A stretch of 64,000 nucleotides of DNA, from the NCBI GenBank assembly GCA_019421365.1, contig JAHZFJ010000002.1:124001-188000 (forward strand). The letters run 5' to 3'. Source of the stretch: Lachnospiraceae bacterium (GTDB lineage: Bacteria > Bacillota > Clostridia > Lachnospirales > Lachnospiraceae). The notes below the pieces were generated by a model that saw only the letters and a list, made by a program, of their open reading frames with translations, was not told the DNA's origin and searched no databases. Both the position numbers and the translations under genes were made by a program. Positions 33,378 through 42,798 of this stretch are shown piece by piece; the stretch's first letter is position 1; every line of letters begins with the position of its first letter.

Positions 33378-34109
33378 ATGAGTAAAATATATGTAGTAGG
33401 AATTGGGCCTGGTGCTTACGAACAGATGACAATTCAGGCTTTTAAGGTTCTAGAATCTTGTGATGTAATCGTCGGTTATACGGTATATGTGGATTTAGTA
33501 AAAGAACATTTTGCAGGTAAAGAGTTCCTAACTACGCCTATGAAGCAAGAAGTAAAACGTTGTGAATTGGCATTCGAAGAGGCTAAGAAGGGGCAGACAG
33601 TCGCGATGATCTGTAGTGGTGATGCAGGAGTTTATGGAATGGCAGGCTTAATTTATGAAGTTGGAGAAGCCTACCCCGAAGTTAAGATAGAGATCATTCC
33701 AGGCATTACGGCAGCTCTTTCAGGTGCGAGTGTGCTTGGAGCTCCGCTGATCCATGACTTTGCAGTAATAAGTCTGAGTGATCTTCTTACTCCATGGGAG
33801 AAGATTGAAGCAAGAGTGAGGGCAGCTGCGCAAGCAGATTTCTCTATTTGTCTATACAATCCTTCTAGTAAGAAAAGAGCGGATTATCTCATGAAAGTTT
33901 GTGATTATATGTTAGAGTACAAATCCCCGGACACAATCTGCGGAATCGTACGTAACATTGGAAGAGAAGGAGAAGAATCCGAGGTACTAACACTACAGCA
34001 GTTGCGAGATTCTGTTGTTGATATGTTTACGACGGTATTCATTGGGAATAGTCAAACGAAGGTTGTTGCAGGTAAAATCGTAACACCAAGAGGCTATACA
34101 GTAGAATAA
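33378..34109 (+). CDS. cbiH: Cobalt-precorrin-3 C17-methyltransferase (ring contraction)
   Basis: 243 residues. VGIGPGAYEQMTIQAFKVL, the CSGDAGVYGMAGLIYE block and HDFAVISLSDLLTPWE identify CbiH/CobJ. It methylates C17 and contracts the ring. The stop codon abuts hairpin element copy B. Confidence 0.94.
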   Translation: MSKIYVVGIGPGAYEQMTIQAFKVLESCDVIVGYTVYVDLVKEHFAGKEFLTTPMKQEVKRCELAFEEAKKGQTVAMICSGDAGVYGMAGLIYEVGEAYPEVKIEIIPGITAALSGASVLGAPLIHDFAVISLSDLLTPWEKIEARVRAAAQADFSICLYNPSSKKRADYLMKVCDYMLEYKSPDTICGIVRNIGREGEESEVLTLQQLRDSVVDMFTTVFIGNSQTKVVAGKIVTPRGYTVE

Positions 34110-34389
34110 GCGAAACTCATGTATGTTATCGAACGCTGAACTAATCTATCATTCTATGAGACGGAGCACGCTACGTAGCAAAGGACTTCTAAGAGTGTGC
34201 GAAATGATTACATGTATGGCGGAAACACCCTCAACACGGCATCCTGCCGTGGTTCGGGCTGGCTCGACGTCCATGCCTCGCCTTCCTATGTATTCAGCAC
34301 ACTCTAAGAAGTGCTATACTACTGCGCTATCGCTTCTTACTCATAGAATGATAGTTTAGTACCACGTAGGAAAGTTATGAGCGTTTCGC
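34110..34389 (+). repeat. Long-hairpin intergenic element, copy B (about 280 bp)
   Basis: The ends GCGAAACTCAT (34110-34120) and ATGAGCGTTTCGC (34377-34389) are inverted. A perfect 15-base arm CTATCATTCTATGAG pairs with CTCATAGAATGATAG (34146-34160/34340-34354), and CTTCTAAGAGTGTGC pairs with GCACACTCTAAGAAG. At the tip CACGGCA-TCC-TGCCGTG (34235-34251) replaces the CACGACA/TGTCGTG of copy A, one base pair changed on both sides. CGTCCATGCCTCGCCTT (34268-34284) is identical to the other copies. An open frame of 78 codons inside it is spurious. Confidence 0.87.
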
Positions 34390-34443
34390 GGTTTGTTAAG
34401 TATGGTATAGCTGAATACCATTTAAAGAAAGGAGGACTACTAG

Positions 34444-35676
34444 ATGAATAAGAAGAAAGTTTATCTAATAGGAATCGGTATGGGTTCTGAGAGTTCCTTA
34501 ACCAAGGAGGCAATCGATATTCTTACTCAGGTGCCAGTTGTGGTTGGGGCTAAGCGTATGGTTGATAGTTTTCGAAATACATCTATATGGATTAAGAGAG
34601 AAGAGATGGGGGATTTGCCAGAAGTTTATGTTGAATACCATTCTTCTAGGATTGCAGAGTATATAGAGGGTATAGAACAATCTCCGGTCGCGGTTCTTCT
34701 TTCTGGTGATGTGGGTTTTTGTAGTGGAGCTAAGAAGCTAGTGAAGGCGCTGGAGCTTTGTGAAGTTATGATGATACCTGGAATTACTACAGTATCATAC
34801 TTGGCTTCAAGGTTTAACCTCTCGTGGGAGGATATGAATCTGACGTCTTTACATGGGATGACCAATGCAATTATTAATAGAATTCATCACAATTATTATA
34901 CATTTACATTGTTAGGCGGTAGGGACAGTGTGAATCAGCTTTGTAATTTGCTGATGGAGTATGGTATGGAGCAGGTCAAACTTCATGTTGGAGAATGCTT
35001 ATCCTATGCTAATGAAAAGGTGCAGACAATTAATCCTGAGGAAGGATATAGGGGAGAGCAACAAGAACTAGCAGCGGTTATTATTGAAAACCTTGATCCA
35101 TGTAAAGAAATTAATTCTAGCATAGATGACGAGGACTTTATTCGCGGTAAAGTTCCAATGACTAAGGCAGAAGTCCGTGAAGTAAGTATAAGTAAACTTA
35201 AATTAACGAAAGATGCGATTTGTTACGATGTAGGTGCAGGTACAGGGTCTATAGGAATTGAGATTGCATGTAAGTCACCAGATATTAAAGTGTATGCCAT
35301 AGAGAAAAATGCAGAAGCAGTAGAGTTGATAGAACAGAATAAGAGAAAGTTTCGTGTTGATAATTTAAGCGTAATAGAAGGTCTTGCACCGCAAGCTTTA
35401 GAGGAATTACCAGCACCGACACATGTTTTTTTAGGAGGAACCACTGGGAATTTAGAAAGTATTATCTATACGATATGGGAGAAGAATCCGACAGTCCGTA
35501 TTGTGCTTAATGCGATTGCGCTCGAGACGGTAGCACAAGCCATTGCTTTTGAGAAGAAGCACCCAGAGATGCAAAGTGAAGTAGTTCAGCTACAAGTGTC
35601 TAAGGCGAGAACAATAGGGGATTACCATATGATGACAGGACAAAATCCAATCTATATTATTACATGGCAACATTAA
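34444..35676 (+). CDS. cbiET: Bifunctional cobalt-precorrin-7 C5-methyltransferase / C15-methyltransferase-decarboxylase
   Basis: 410 residues, a fusion. Residues 1-200 are CbiE (IGIGMGSESSLTKEAID, VLLSGDVGFCSGAKKL). Residues about 225-410 are CbiT (PMTKAEVREVSISKL, then the SAM motif DVGAGTGSIGIEIA, and FLGGTTGNLESI). It performs C5 and C15 methylation and removal of the C12 carboxylate. In many anaerobes cbiE and cbiT are separate genes. AAAGGAGG precedes the ATG. Confidence 0.93.
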   Translation: MNKKKVYLIGIGMGSESSLTKEAIDILTQVPVVVGAKRMVDSFRNTSIWIKREEMGDLPEVYVEYHSSRIAEYIEGIEQSPVAVLLSGDVGFCSGAKKLVKALELCEVMMIPGITTVSYLASRFNLSWEDMNLTSLHGMTNAIINRIHHNYYTFTLLGGRDSVNQLCNLLMEYGMEQVKLHVGECLSYANEKVQTINPEEGYRGEQQELAAVIIENLDPCKEINSSIDDEDFIRGKVPMTKAEVREVSISKLKLTKDAICYDVGAGTGSIGIEIACKSPDIKVYAIEKNAEAVELIEQNKRKFRVDNLSVIEGLAPQALEELPAPTHVFLGGTTGNLESIIYTIWEKNPTVRIVLNAIALETVAQAIAFEKKHPEMQSEVVQLQVSKARTIGDYHMMTGQNPIYIITWQH

Positions 35677-35757
35677 AACACAGATATGTTTTCGACATGG
35701 AGAAGAGTTTCGCAAACGCCTAAGCAAACCAGAATAACAGAACAGGAGGTCATTATA

Positions 35758-37167
35758 TTGAATTCAACAATAGAACGGAAAGTTAAAGTTCCAAGAGTAA
35801 TGATCACAGGTATATCCAGTGGCAGCGGGAAGACTACAATGGTTTGCGCCATCCTACAAGAACTAAAGAAACGTAATTTAGCACTTGCAGCGTGCAAATG
35901 TGGTCCAGATTATATTGATCCTATGTTTCATAGAGCGATTACAGGAGCGAAAACAGCAAATCTGGATTTGTTCTTTACGCCGCCAGAAGTAGTACGAGAG
36001 ATTCTATATCAGAATAGTATTGACACGGCGATAACAATAATCGAAGGTGTAATGGGATATTATGACGGAATGCAGTTAGGAAAAGATACTGCTAGTTCGT
36101 ATGATGTTGCAAAACAAACAATGACGCCAGTGATATTAGCTGTTTCCTGTAAGGGTATGAGCTTATCCCTTGCTGCAATTATTAAAGGAGTTGTAGAGTT
36201 CCGTGAAGATAGTAATATTCAAGGAATTCTTCTTAATGGAATCGGTAAAGGTATGTACGACAGAATTAAACCTGTAATTGAAGAAGAAACGAATATTCCT
36301 GTAGTTGGGTTCTTACCTACTTTAACAGAATTTCAACTGGAGAGCAGGCATCTTGGTTTAGTAACGCCTGATGAAATTAATAATTTACAAGAGCAACTAG
36401 ATTATCTTAGTGAAGTCGCTAGAGAAAGTATTGACCTTGACTTTATACTTCAGATAGCTGAGAATGCACCAGAACTCGTGGTAAGAGAAGTAGATGAGGT
36501 AGCTAATAATACTAAGGTCGAGAAAAAGGATATCATTCGTGTCGGCTATGCTTTCGATAAAGCATTTTGTTTCTATTATCAAGAAAACCTCCATTTGCTT
36601 GAGAAGATGGGAGCTACCTTGGTACCATTTTCACCACTAAAGGATGCTACGATTCCGGAAAATCTAACGGGCTTACTATTAGGTGGCGGTTATCCCGAAA
36701 TGTATGCAAAGGAATTAGAAGAGAATATAAGTATGCGTAAGTCTGTACGAGAAGCAATTCGCTCAGGCATGCCATGTATTGCAGAGTGTGGTGGATTTAT
36801 GTATCTGCATGAACGAATGCAAGGCAAAGCTGGGGAATGGCATGAGATGGTTGGAGCTACCTCTGGAGAATCTTTTAAAACAAATCGATTAGTACGTTTT
36901 GGGTATGTAACATTAACAGCGAATGAAGAGACAATGTATTCCACTAAAGATGAAGTATTAAGAGGACATGAATTCCATTACTGGGATAGTACCGACACAG
37001 GATCCGATTATACTGCCACGAAGACATCATCAGCTATATCTTATCCCACAACGCATGCGAAGGGGAACTTGTTGGCTGGATATCCACATTTATATTATTA
37101 TAGTAATCCAGAGTTTGCGAAGCGATTTATAGAGATGTGTCGTAAGAGACAAATGGATAATATTTAA
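35758..37167 (+). CDS. cbiA: Cobyrinate a,c-diamide synthase
   Basis: 469 residues from the TTG at 35758, chosen because ACAGGAGGT precedes it; the frame is open for 24 more codons without a site. The ATP-binding VMITGISSGSGKTTMV lies at about 12-27, and CKCGPDYIDPMFH is a family block. The C-terminal glutamine amidotransferase triad includes the Cys of CIAECGGFMYL. It amidates the a and c side chains. Confidence 0.92.
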   Translation: MNSTIERKVKVPRVMITGISSGSGKTTMVCAILQELKKRNLALAACKCGPDYIDPMFHRAITGAKTANLDLFFTPPEVVREILYQNSIDTAITIIEGVMGYYDGMQLGKDTASSYDVAKQTMTPVILAVSCKGMSLSLAAIIKGVVEFREDSNIQGILLNGIGKGMYDRIKPVIEEETNIPVVGFLPTLTEFQLESRHLGLVTPDEINNLQEQLDYLSEVARESIDLDFILQIAENAPELVVREVDEVANNTKVEKKDIIRVGYAFDKAFCFYYQENLHLLEKMGATLVPFSPLKDATIPENLTGLLLGGGYPEMYAKELEENISMRKSVREAIRSGMPCIAECGGFMYLHERMQGKAGEWHEMVGATSGESFKTNRLVRFGYVTLTANEETMYSTKDEVLRGHEFHYWDSTDTGSDYTATKTSSAISYPTTHAKGNLLAGYPHLYYYSNPEFAKRFIEMCRKRQMDNI

Positions 37168-37257
37168 TGAATATTACAAGATACAGCGTGGTGTAATAAA
37201 GAAGGTGCGATGCATAACTTAATTCATTGATGATAGAGAGGAGAATGGTTAAATCGT

Positions 37258-38328
37258 ATGTTAGAAAAATCATTACAAGCAATTCTTGAAGAGATAGAAC
37301 CAAAAGATGAGACAGCAATGGAAGAAGCGAGAAAGCACTGGTTGAATATAGCAAAACCGTTATTTAGCTTAGGTAAGTTAGAGAGTGCTGTAATAGATAT
37401 GGCCGGTATGAAAGGAACGTGTGATTATAGACTTGATAAACGTGGTTTACTGGTATTCTGTGCAGATAATGGCGTTGTGGAGGAAGGCGTTACACAAACA
37501 GGTCAAGAGGTGACAGCGATTGTAGCGGATAATTTTACAAAGAATGCTACTAGCGTATGTCAGATGGCTCGTATTGCCAAGGCAAATGTGATACCAATCG
37601 ATATTGGTATGGTAGTTGATGTTGAAAGTATCACTAAGAAAGAATTAAAGGTGTCATATGGAACGAAGAACATGACCAAGGAACCAGCTATGACAAGAGA
37701 AGAAGCTATTAAAGCAATTCTTATTGGAATCAACTCGGTTAAGAAATGCAAAGAAGCAGGTTATGAGATCTTGGCTACTGGCGAGATGGGAATTGGTAAT
37801 ACCACGACAAGTAGTGCAATTGCAGCGGTATTGTTAGAGAAGCCAGTGGAATTGGTCACGGGAAAGGGTGCAGGACTTACAGGGGATGGACTAGAGAGAA
37901 AGATTCAGGCAATTAAGAAAGCAATTACGCTTAATAAGCCTGATATTTCAGATCCAATTGATGTACTTGCTAAAGTGGGAGGACTAGATATTGCGGGACT
38001 TGTTGGTGTATTCCTTGGAGGAGCGAGGTATCGTATTCCTATTGTAATAGATGGTTTCATCTGTGCCGTAGCGGCTTTGATTGCATCAAGAATTAACCCA
38101 GTAGCTAGAGACTATATGATGCCATCTCATGTTTCAAAAGAACCTGCAGGACAGCTGCTTTTAAAGGAACTTGAGTTAGAGCCTTACATTACATGTGATA
38201 TGTGTCTAGGAGAAGGAACTGGAGCAGTTGCAGTATTACCATTACTTGATATGGGATTAGCAGTGTATCGTCAGATGAGCACATTTGCGGATATTAATAT
38301 TGATAATTACGAGGTATTTGATGAATGA
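37258..38328 (+). CDS. cobT: Nicotinate-nucleotide-dimethylbenzimidazole phosphoribosyltransferase
   Basis: 356 residues. FCADNGVVEEGVTQTGQEVT, GEMGIGNTTTSSAIAAVL, TGKGAGLTGDGLERKI and the catalytic Glu region CLGEGTGAVA are complete. It activates the lower ligand base as its alpha-riboside phosphate. The stop overlaps the cobU start by four bases. Confidence 0.95.
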   Translation: MLEKSLQAILEEIEPKDETAMEEARKHWLNIAKPLFSLGKLESAVIDMAGMKGTCDYRLDKRGLLVFCADNGVVEEGVTQTGQEVTAIVADNFTKNATSVCQMARIAKANVIPIDIGMVVDVESITKKELKVSYGTKNMTKEPAMTREEAIKAILIGINSVKKCKEAGYEILATGEMGIGNTTTSSAIAAVLLEKPVELVTGKGAGLTGDGLERKIQAIKKAITLNKPDISDPIDVLAKVGGLDIAGLVGVFLGGARYRIPIVIDGFICAVAALIASRINPVARDYMMPSHVSKEPAGQLLLKELELEPYITCDMCLGEGTGAVAVLPLLDMGLAVYRQMSTFADINIDNYEVFDE

Positions 38329-38858
38329 TGACGCTAGTTACAGGTGGAAGTGGTAGTGGTAAATCAGAATTTGCCGAGAATCGAACGTTAGCATATAGTA
38401 GAGAAAATCTAATATATATAGCAACAATGATTGCTTTTGATGAAGAGGCACATCGTAAGATTGCAAGACACCGAGAGATGAGAAAAGAGAAGAATTTCGA
38501 CACGAGAGAATGCTTTGTAGATTTGAAATCATTAGAGTTTAAACAGGAGAACACGGTACTTCTTGATTGTATGTCTAATCTAGTTGCGAACGAGATGTAT
38601 CAAGAGAACGGTGCACATGAGCATACAGTGGAACGAATCATTGAAGGAGTAAAGGACATTAAAAGACAAGTAAGAAACCTTGTAATTGTAACAAATGAAG
38701 TATTCAGTGATGGGATTACTTATGATGAAGAGACAAAAAGATATATAAACTATCTTGGAGCTATTAATAAAGCATTAGCTGACATGTCTGATGAAGTAAT
38801 AGAAGTGGTTTATACCATACCAATCTATCACAAAGGAAGGGAGGAAGATAGATGTTAG
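38325..38858 (+). CDS. cobU: Adenosylcobinamide kinase / GTP:adenosylcobinamide-phosphate guanylyltransferase
   Basis: 177 residues. The P-loop VTGGSGSGKSEFAE is at 5-18, followed by YIATMIAFDEEAHRKIARHREMR (CobU signature with the guanylylated His) and VTNEVFSDGITYDEETKRYIN. It phosphorylates and GMP-activates cobinamide. Overlaps both neighbours. Confidence 0.94.
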   Translation: MMTLVTGGSGSGKSEFAENRTLAYSRENLIYIATMIAFDEEAHRKIARHREMRKEKNFDTRECFVDLKSLEFKQENTVLLDCMSNLVANEMYQENGAHEHTVERIIEGVKDIKRQVRNLVIVTNEVFSDGITYDEETKRYINYLGAINKALADMSDEVIEVVYTIPIYHKGREEDRC

Positions 38859-39616
38859 CACCATGTATTATTGCATTTTCCATGTACTCGAAGGTACCTA
38901 TGCCAAGAGTAGATTGGAGTGAAAAGAATATGAAATACGCATTCTGTTTCTTTCCTTTAGTAGGTGCAGTGCTAGGAGCACTTGTATATGGAATTGGAAC
39001 CTTGCTTTTTCATATTCATATTAGTGATCTTTTCTTTGCTGCATTGATGAGTGTTCTTCCAATCTTCTATACGGGAGGAATTCATGTGGATGGGCTTTTA
39101 GATACGCTAGATGCACTACATTCATATGGAGACAGAGATAAGAAGTTAGAGATTCTTAAAGATCCACATACAGGTGCGTTTGCTATTATTGGAGCTGTGT
39201 GTTACTTTGTTCTATCCCTTGGAGTATGGAGCGAGATCTCTATTAAGGGGCTTCCACTTATAGCAGTAGGCTATGTTTTAACAAGAGCATTCAGTGGATT
39301 AAGTGTTGTAACATTTCCACTTGCTAAGAATACCGGTTTGGCTGCTACATTCTCGGATATGTCCCACAAAAGTCGTGTAAAAGTCACGATGATTGTGTAT
39401 AGTTTAGTGTGTTTCATAGCCTTATTGTGGATAGACCTGTTCCTTGGAATTGGTGTCATCGTCGTGTCTCTGCTTATGTTTGCTTATCATTATTATATAT
39501 GCAAAAAACAGTTTGGTGGAATCACAGGGGATTTGGCCGGATATTTCCTTCAATTGAATGAGTTAGCAATTTTAATATGGATAGCAATTGGGGGTAGGAT
39601 AGGAGGAATAGTGTGA
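38852..39616 (+). CDS. cobS: Cobalamin-5'-phosphate synthase
   Basis: 254 residues with six or more membrane helices. FSMYSKVPMPRVDW, GGIHVDGLLDTLDAL and the metal-binding DGLLDTLDALHSYGDR are the CobS signature. It joins GDP-cobinamide and alpha-ribazole phosphate in the membrane. Confidence 0.94.
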   Translation: MLAPCIIAFSMYSKVPMPRVDWSEKNMKYAFCFFPLVGAVLGALVYGIGTLLFHIHISDLFFAALMSVLPIFYTGGIHVDGLLDTLDALHSYGDRDKKLEILKDPHTGAFAIIGAVCYFVLSLGVWSEISIKGLPLIAVGYVLTRAFSGLSVVTFPLAKNTGLAATFSDMSHKSRVKVTMIVYSLVCFIALLWIDLFLGIGVIVVSLLMFAYHYYICKKQFGGITGDLAGYFLQLNELAILIWIAIGGRIGGIV

Positions 39617-40026
39617 AATTTATAATAGGCGGTGTAGCACAAGGGAAACTTAAAGCAGCGAAGCAATGTATTGAGAGTGTAAACGGTGACATTGCTACAA
39701 AAGATGTAAGTAAAGAAGTTGTGATTGTTGATGAGAATTATAACCTTATAGAGGAATTGTACAATGCAACAATAATCAACCATTTTCATCTTATAGTCAA
39801 GAGAGTATTACACGAGAATAAGGAACCTGAATTGATAATTAAAGAAATAATAGAGAAGAATCCCGATGTTTGTATAGTAAGTTCCGAGATAGGATATGGA
39901 ATTGTTCCTATGGATTCATTTGAGAGAGAGTATAGGGAGCGTACCGGTCGTATCTGTTGTAAGATAGCAAAGGGAGCAGATGAAGTATATCGTGTATTAT
40001 GTGGAATAGCAACACGAATCAAGTAA
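39613..40026 (+). CDS. Second, short CobU-like protein (137 aa)
   Basis: GTG start overlapping the cobS stop. It begins KFIIGGVAQGKLKAAKQC, a P-loop-like GGxxQGK, and has IVSSEIGYGIVPMDSFEREY followed by RTGRICCKIAKGADEVYRVLCGIATRIK, the end region of CobU. It lacks the RHREMR segment of true CobU (177 aa) that carries the guanylylation site. It may be a kinase-only, regulatory or alternative-nucleotide variant within the nucleotide loop operon. Function uncertain. Confidence 0.75.
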   Translation: MKFIIGGVAQGKLKAAKQCIESVNGDIATKDVSKEVVIVDENYNLIEELYNATIINHFHLIVKRVLHENKEPELIIKEIIEKNPDVCIVSSEIGYGIVPMDSFEREYRERTGRICCKIAKGADEVYRVLCGIATRIK

Positions 40027-40041
40027 AGAGGAGGCGAATGA

Positions 40042-40635
40042 ATGAAAATCTATATGATAAGACATTCCATGACACCAGGGAATAAGAGGCATGCTTATAT
40101 TGGTGCTACCGATGAACCCCTCTGTGAAGAAGGAATTGAATTGCTTAGGAACCATACGTATCCTGAAGCCCAGATGGTTATAGCCAGTCCTATGAAACGT
40201 TGTATACAAACGGCTATGTGCATCTTTCCAGATAAGAACCCTTATGTAATTGACAATTTAAGAGAGTGTGATTTTGGAGCATTCGAAGGAATGACCTACG
40301 AAGAACTCAAAGAAAATGCTACCTATCAGGAGTGGCTATCAAAAGAAGGCAAAATTCCATTTCCAGAAGGCGAAGATCAAATTGAATTTCGTAAGAGATG
40401 TGTTAAGGGTTTTGAAGAAGCAGTTGAATATATTCATAATTCTAACATATCGTGTGCAGCGATGATTGTACATGGGGGAACGATAATGGCCATTCTTGAG
40501 GCATATGCTAGACCGCTAGAAGATTTCTACCATTGGAAAGCCCAGAATGGAGAAGGCTATCTGGTTGAGATCGATGAGAATAATTGGTTTGGAAAAGCTG
40601 TTGATCGATACGTAACTGTAAAGGGGAAGTGTTAG
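40042..40635 (+). CDS. cobC: Alpha-ribazole phosphatase, histidine phosphatase family
   Basis: 197 residues. The catalytic start YMIRHSMTPGN has RHS in place of the usual RHG. The second histidine is in MIVHGGTIMAIL, and LRECDFGAFEGMTYEEL is typical for CobC. It removes the phosphate from alpha-ribazole phosphate or adenosylcobalamin phosphate. The operon position between cobS and cbiB supports it over phosphoglycerate mutase. Confidence 0.87.
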   Translation: MKIYMIRHSMTPGNKRHAYIGATDEPLCEEGIELLRNHTYPEAQMVIASPMKRCIQTAMCIFPDKNPYVIDNLRECDFGAFEGMTYEELKENATYQEWLSKEGKIPFPEGEDQIEFRKRCVKGFEEAVEYIHNSNISCAAMIVHGGTIMAILEAYARPLEDFYHWKAQNGEGYLVEIDENNWFGKAVDRYVTVKGKC

Positions 40636-40655
40636 AGAGTAAAGGAAAAGAGTGA

Positions 40656-41633
40656 ATGGAAAGTATGAGATATAGTATTTATGCATGTATCATAGGTTTT
40701 ATCCTGGATTTGATAGTAGGCGACCCACATTGGCTCTATCATCCGGTTCGATTGATCGGAAAATTAATTAGTAGTACGGAAAAACTAATTCGACGCTGTT
40801 TTTCGAAGACAAAAGCAGGAGAACGAATAGGGGGAATTGTATTAGCAATAATTGTAATGGTTATATCAACTGGAGTTCCGCTAGGAATATTGGTTATCTG
40901 TTATAAGACTAATGTCTATCTGGGGCTTATAATTGAAAGTATCTTCTGTTATCAATTATTGGCTACTAAGTCTCTTAAAGTCGAGAGCATGAAAGTGTAT
41001 AGTGCGTTAATGGACAAAGATATAGAGAAAGCAAGATATGCGGTGTCCATGATTGTAGGAAGAGATACGAAGAGTCTTGATGCAGTTGGAATAACAAAGG
41101 CGGCAGTAGAGACGGTAGCAGAGAATACTTCAGATGGAAGTATCGCACCGTTGATCGCCATTATTATAGGAGGAGCACCTCTAGGATTCTTGTACAAATC
41201 AATTAATACAATGGATTCAATGATAGGGTATAAGAATGACAAATACATTAATCTAGGCAGATGTGCAGCAAAACTTGATGATGTTGTTAATTATATTCCT
41301 GCAAGATTTTCAGCCTACATGATGATTCTGAGTGCATATATACTTGGAATGGACGGAAAGAACGCATATATAATCTATAAGAGAGATCGCTACAAACATG
41401 CCAGTCCGAATTCAGCTCATACAGAATCCGTGTGCGCTGGAGCATTACGTGTTAGGCTAGCAGGTGATGCGTATTATTTTGGTAAGCTTCATAAGAAAGA
41501 ATATATAGGCGATGCTCTCCGTGAAATTGAGATAGAAGATATTAAGAGGGCAAACCATTTGTTATATATGTGTGCATTTTTATCATTTGTTTTACTAATG
41601 GGAATCAAGATAGGCGTTAGTATGGTTATCTAG
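40656..41633 (+). CDS. cbiB: Adenosylcobinamide-phosphate synthase
   Basis: 325 residues, membrane protein. FILDLIVGDPHWLYHPVRLIG, VGRDTKSLDAVGITKAAVE, AENTSDGSIAPL and SPNSAHTESVCAGALRVRL are diagnostic of CbiB/CobD. It attaches aminopropanol phosphate to adenosylcobyric acid. Confidence 0.94.
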   Translation: MESMRYSIYACIIGFILDLIVGDPHWLYHPVRLIGKLISSTEKLIRRCFSKTKAGERIGGIVLAIIVMVISTGVPLGILVICYKTNVYLGLIIESIFCYQLLATKSLKVESMKVYSALMDKDIEKARYAVSMIVGRDTKSLDAVGITKAAVETVAENTSDGSIAPLIAIIIGGAPLGFLYKSINTMDSMIGYKNDKYINLGRCAAKLDDVVNYIPARFSAYMMILSAYILGMDGKNAYIIYKRDRYKHASPNSAHTESVCAGALRVRLAGDAYYFGKLHKKEYIGDALREIEIEDIKRANHLLYMCAFLSFVLLMGIKIGVSMVI

Positions 41634-41691
41634 AATTTTATAATGACTAAATGATTTGGTGAATCTTAAACATAAGAGGGGAGGAAGTCCG

Positions 41692-42786
41692 ATGATGAAT
41701 ATACATGGCGGCGATATCTACAAGTATAAACCTAAATACGATTTTTCCGCGAATATTAATCCCTTAGGGGTCAATGAAGCAATATTAACAGCAGCAAGAG
41801 ATAGTTTACGCGACATTGCGAGTTATCCAGATGTACGTTGTGGAAGATTACGAAACTCACTATCATCTAAACTACATGTTCCAGGGGAATACCTCTACTT
41901 TGGAAATGGAGCTGCAGATGTGCTATTCACACTGGTATTAGCTAGTAAGCCTAAGAAAGCGTTGCTTGTTAGTCCAACATTTGCAGAATACGAACAGGCC
42001 TTACAATCTGTCGATTGTGAAATTGCTTATTATGAACTTGTTTCTGCTAATGGTTTTTCTGTTGCAGAGAATTATCTAAATGCTCTAACACCTGACCTTA
42101 ATATGGCTATTTTATGTAACCCTAACAACCCTGTTGGCAATACCATATCGCATGAGTTATTGCTTCGAATCCTTAATCGCTGTGCTGAACTTAACATAAT
42201 ATTGGTCGTAGATGAATGTTTTAATGACTTTTTAGAGAATCCGGAATACCATACGCTAACATCAGAGTTAGCGAAGTACAACAATCTTGTAATTTTACGA
42301 GCATTTACTAAGATGTATGCAATGGCAGGTCTACGACTTGGATATCTAATGTCGTCAAATGTAGAGCTGTTAGCTGAGATGAACAGTGTAAGTCAACCTT
42401 GGTCAGTGTCTATTCCAGCGCAAGCAGCAGGTGTAGTCGCAATAGATCAAGAAGAGTATGTGGCTAAGACGAGAACATATATTAAGAAAGAACGGGAATT
42501 TCTTTGCGAGGCATTATCAGTTCTGAGAATTCAGTACTTTGAGCCAGAGGCAAACTATATATTCTTCTATGATCCAATAGATTGGTACAAGGAATTATTA
42601 GAAGAAGGAATATTGATTCGTGATTGTAGTAATTATAGAGGCTTGTCAAAGGGATACTATCGAATTGCAATACGCACTAGAGTTGAAAATGAAGCTTTAA
42701 TTAAGGCAATGAGAAAAATAAAATTCGAACACAAACAAGCGAGTACCGAAGTGGAATACGAAGTTTTAGGTAATAGAGAGGATTAG
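41692..42786 (+). CDS. cobD: Threonine-phosphate decarboxylase, PLP enzyme
   Basis: 364 residues from ATG at 41692, selected because GGGGAGGA lies 8-12 bases upstream; the frame extends 12 codons further without a site. FSANINPLGVNEAI, the NPNNPVGN block, VDECFNDF and the PLP lysine in FTKMYAMAGLRLGY show a fold-type I aminotransferase of the HisC/CobD branch. In this operon it should make aminopropanol phosphate. HisC activity is the alternative but context argues against it. Confidence 0.88.
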   Translation: MMNIHGGDIYKYKPKYDFSANINPLGVNEAILTAARDSLRDIASYPDVRCGRLRNSLSSKLHVPGEYLYFGNGAADVLFTLVLASKPKKALLVSPTFAEYEQALQSVDCEIAYYELVSANGFSVAENYLNALTPDLNMAILCNPNNPVGNTISHELLLRILNRCAELNIILVVDECFNDFLENPEYHTLTSELAKYNNLVILRAFTKMYAMAGLRLGYLMSSNVELLAEMNSVSQPWSVSIPAQAAGVVAIDQEEYVAKTRTYIKKEREFLCEALSVLRIQYFEPEANYIFFYDPIDWYKELLEEGILIRDCSNYRGLSKGYYRIAIRTRVENEALIKAMRKIKFEHKQASTEVEYEVLGNRED

Positions 42787-42798
42787 GGGGTAAAGACA

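Noticed and set aside
34123..34359. 78-codon open frame inside hairpin element copy B
   Set aside because: It lies wholly within the palindromic repeat, has no ribosome-binding site, and the other copies do not keep the frame.
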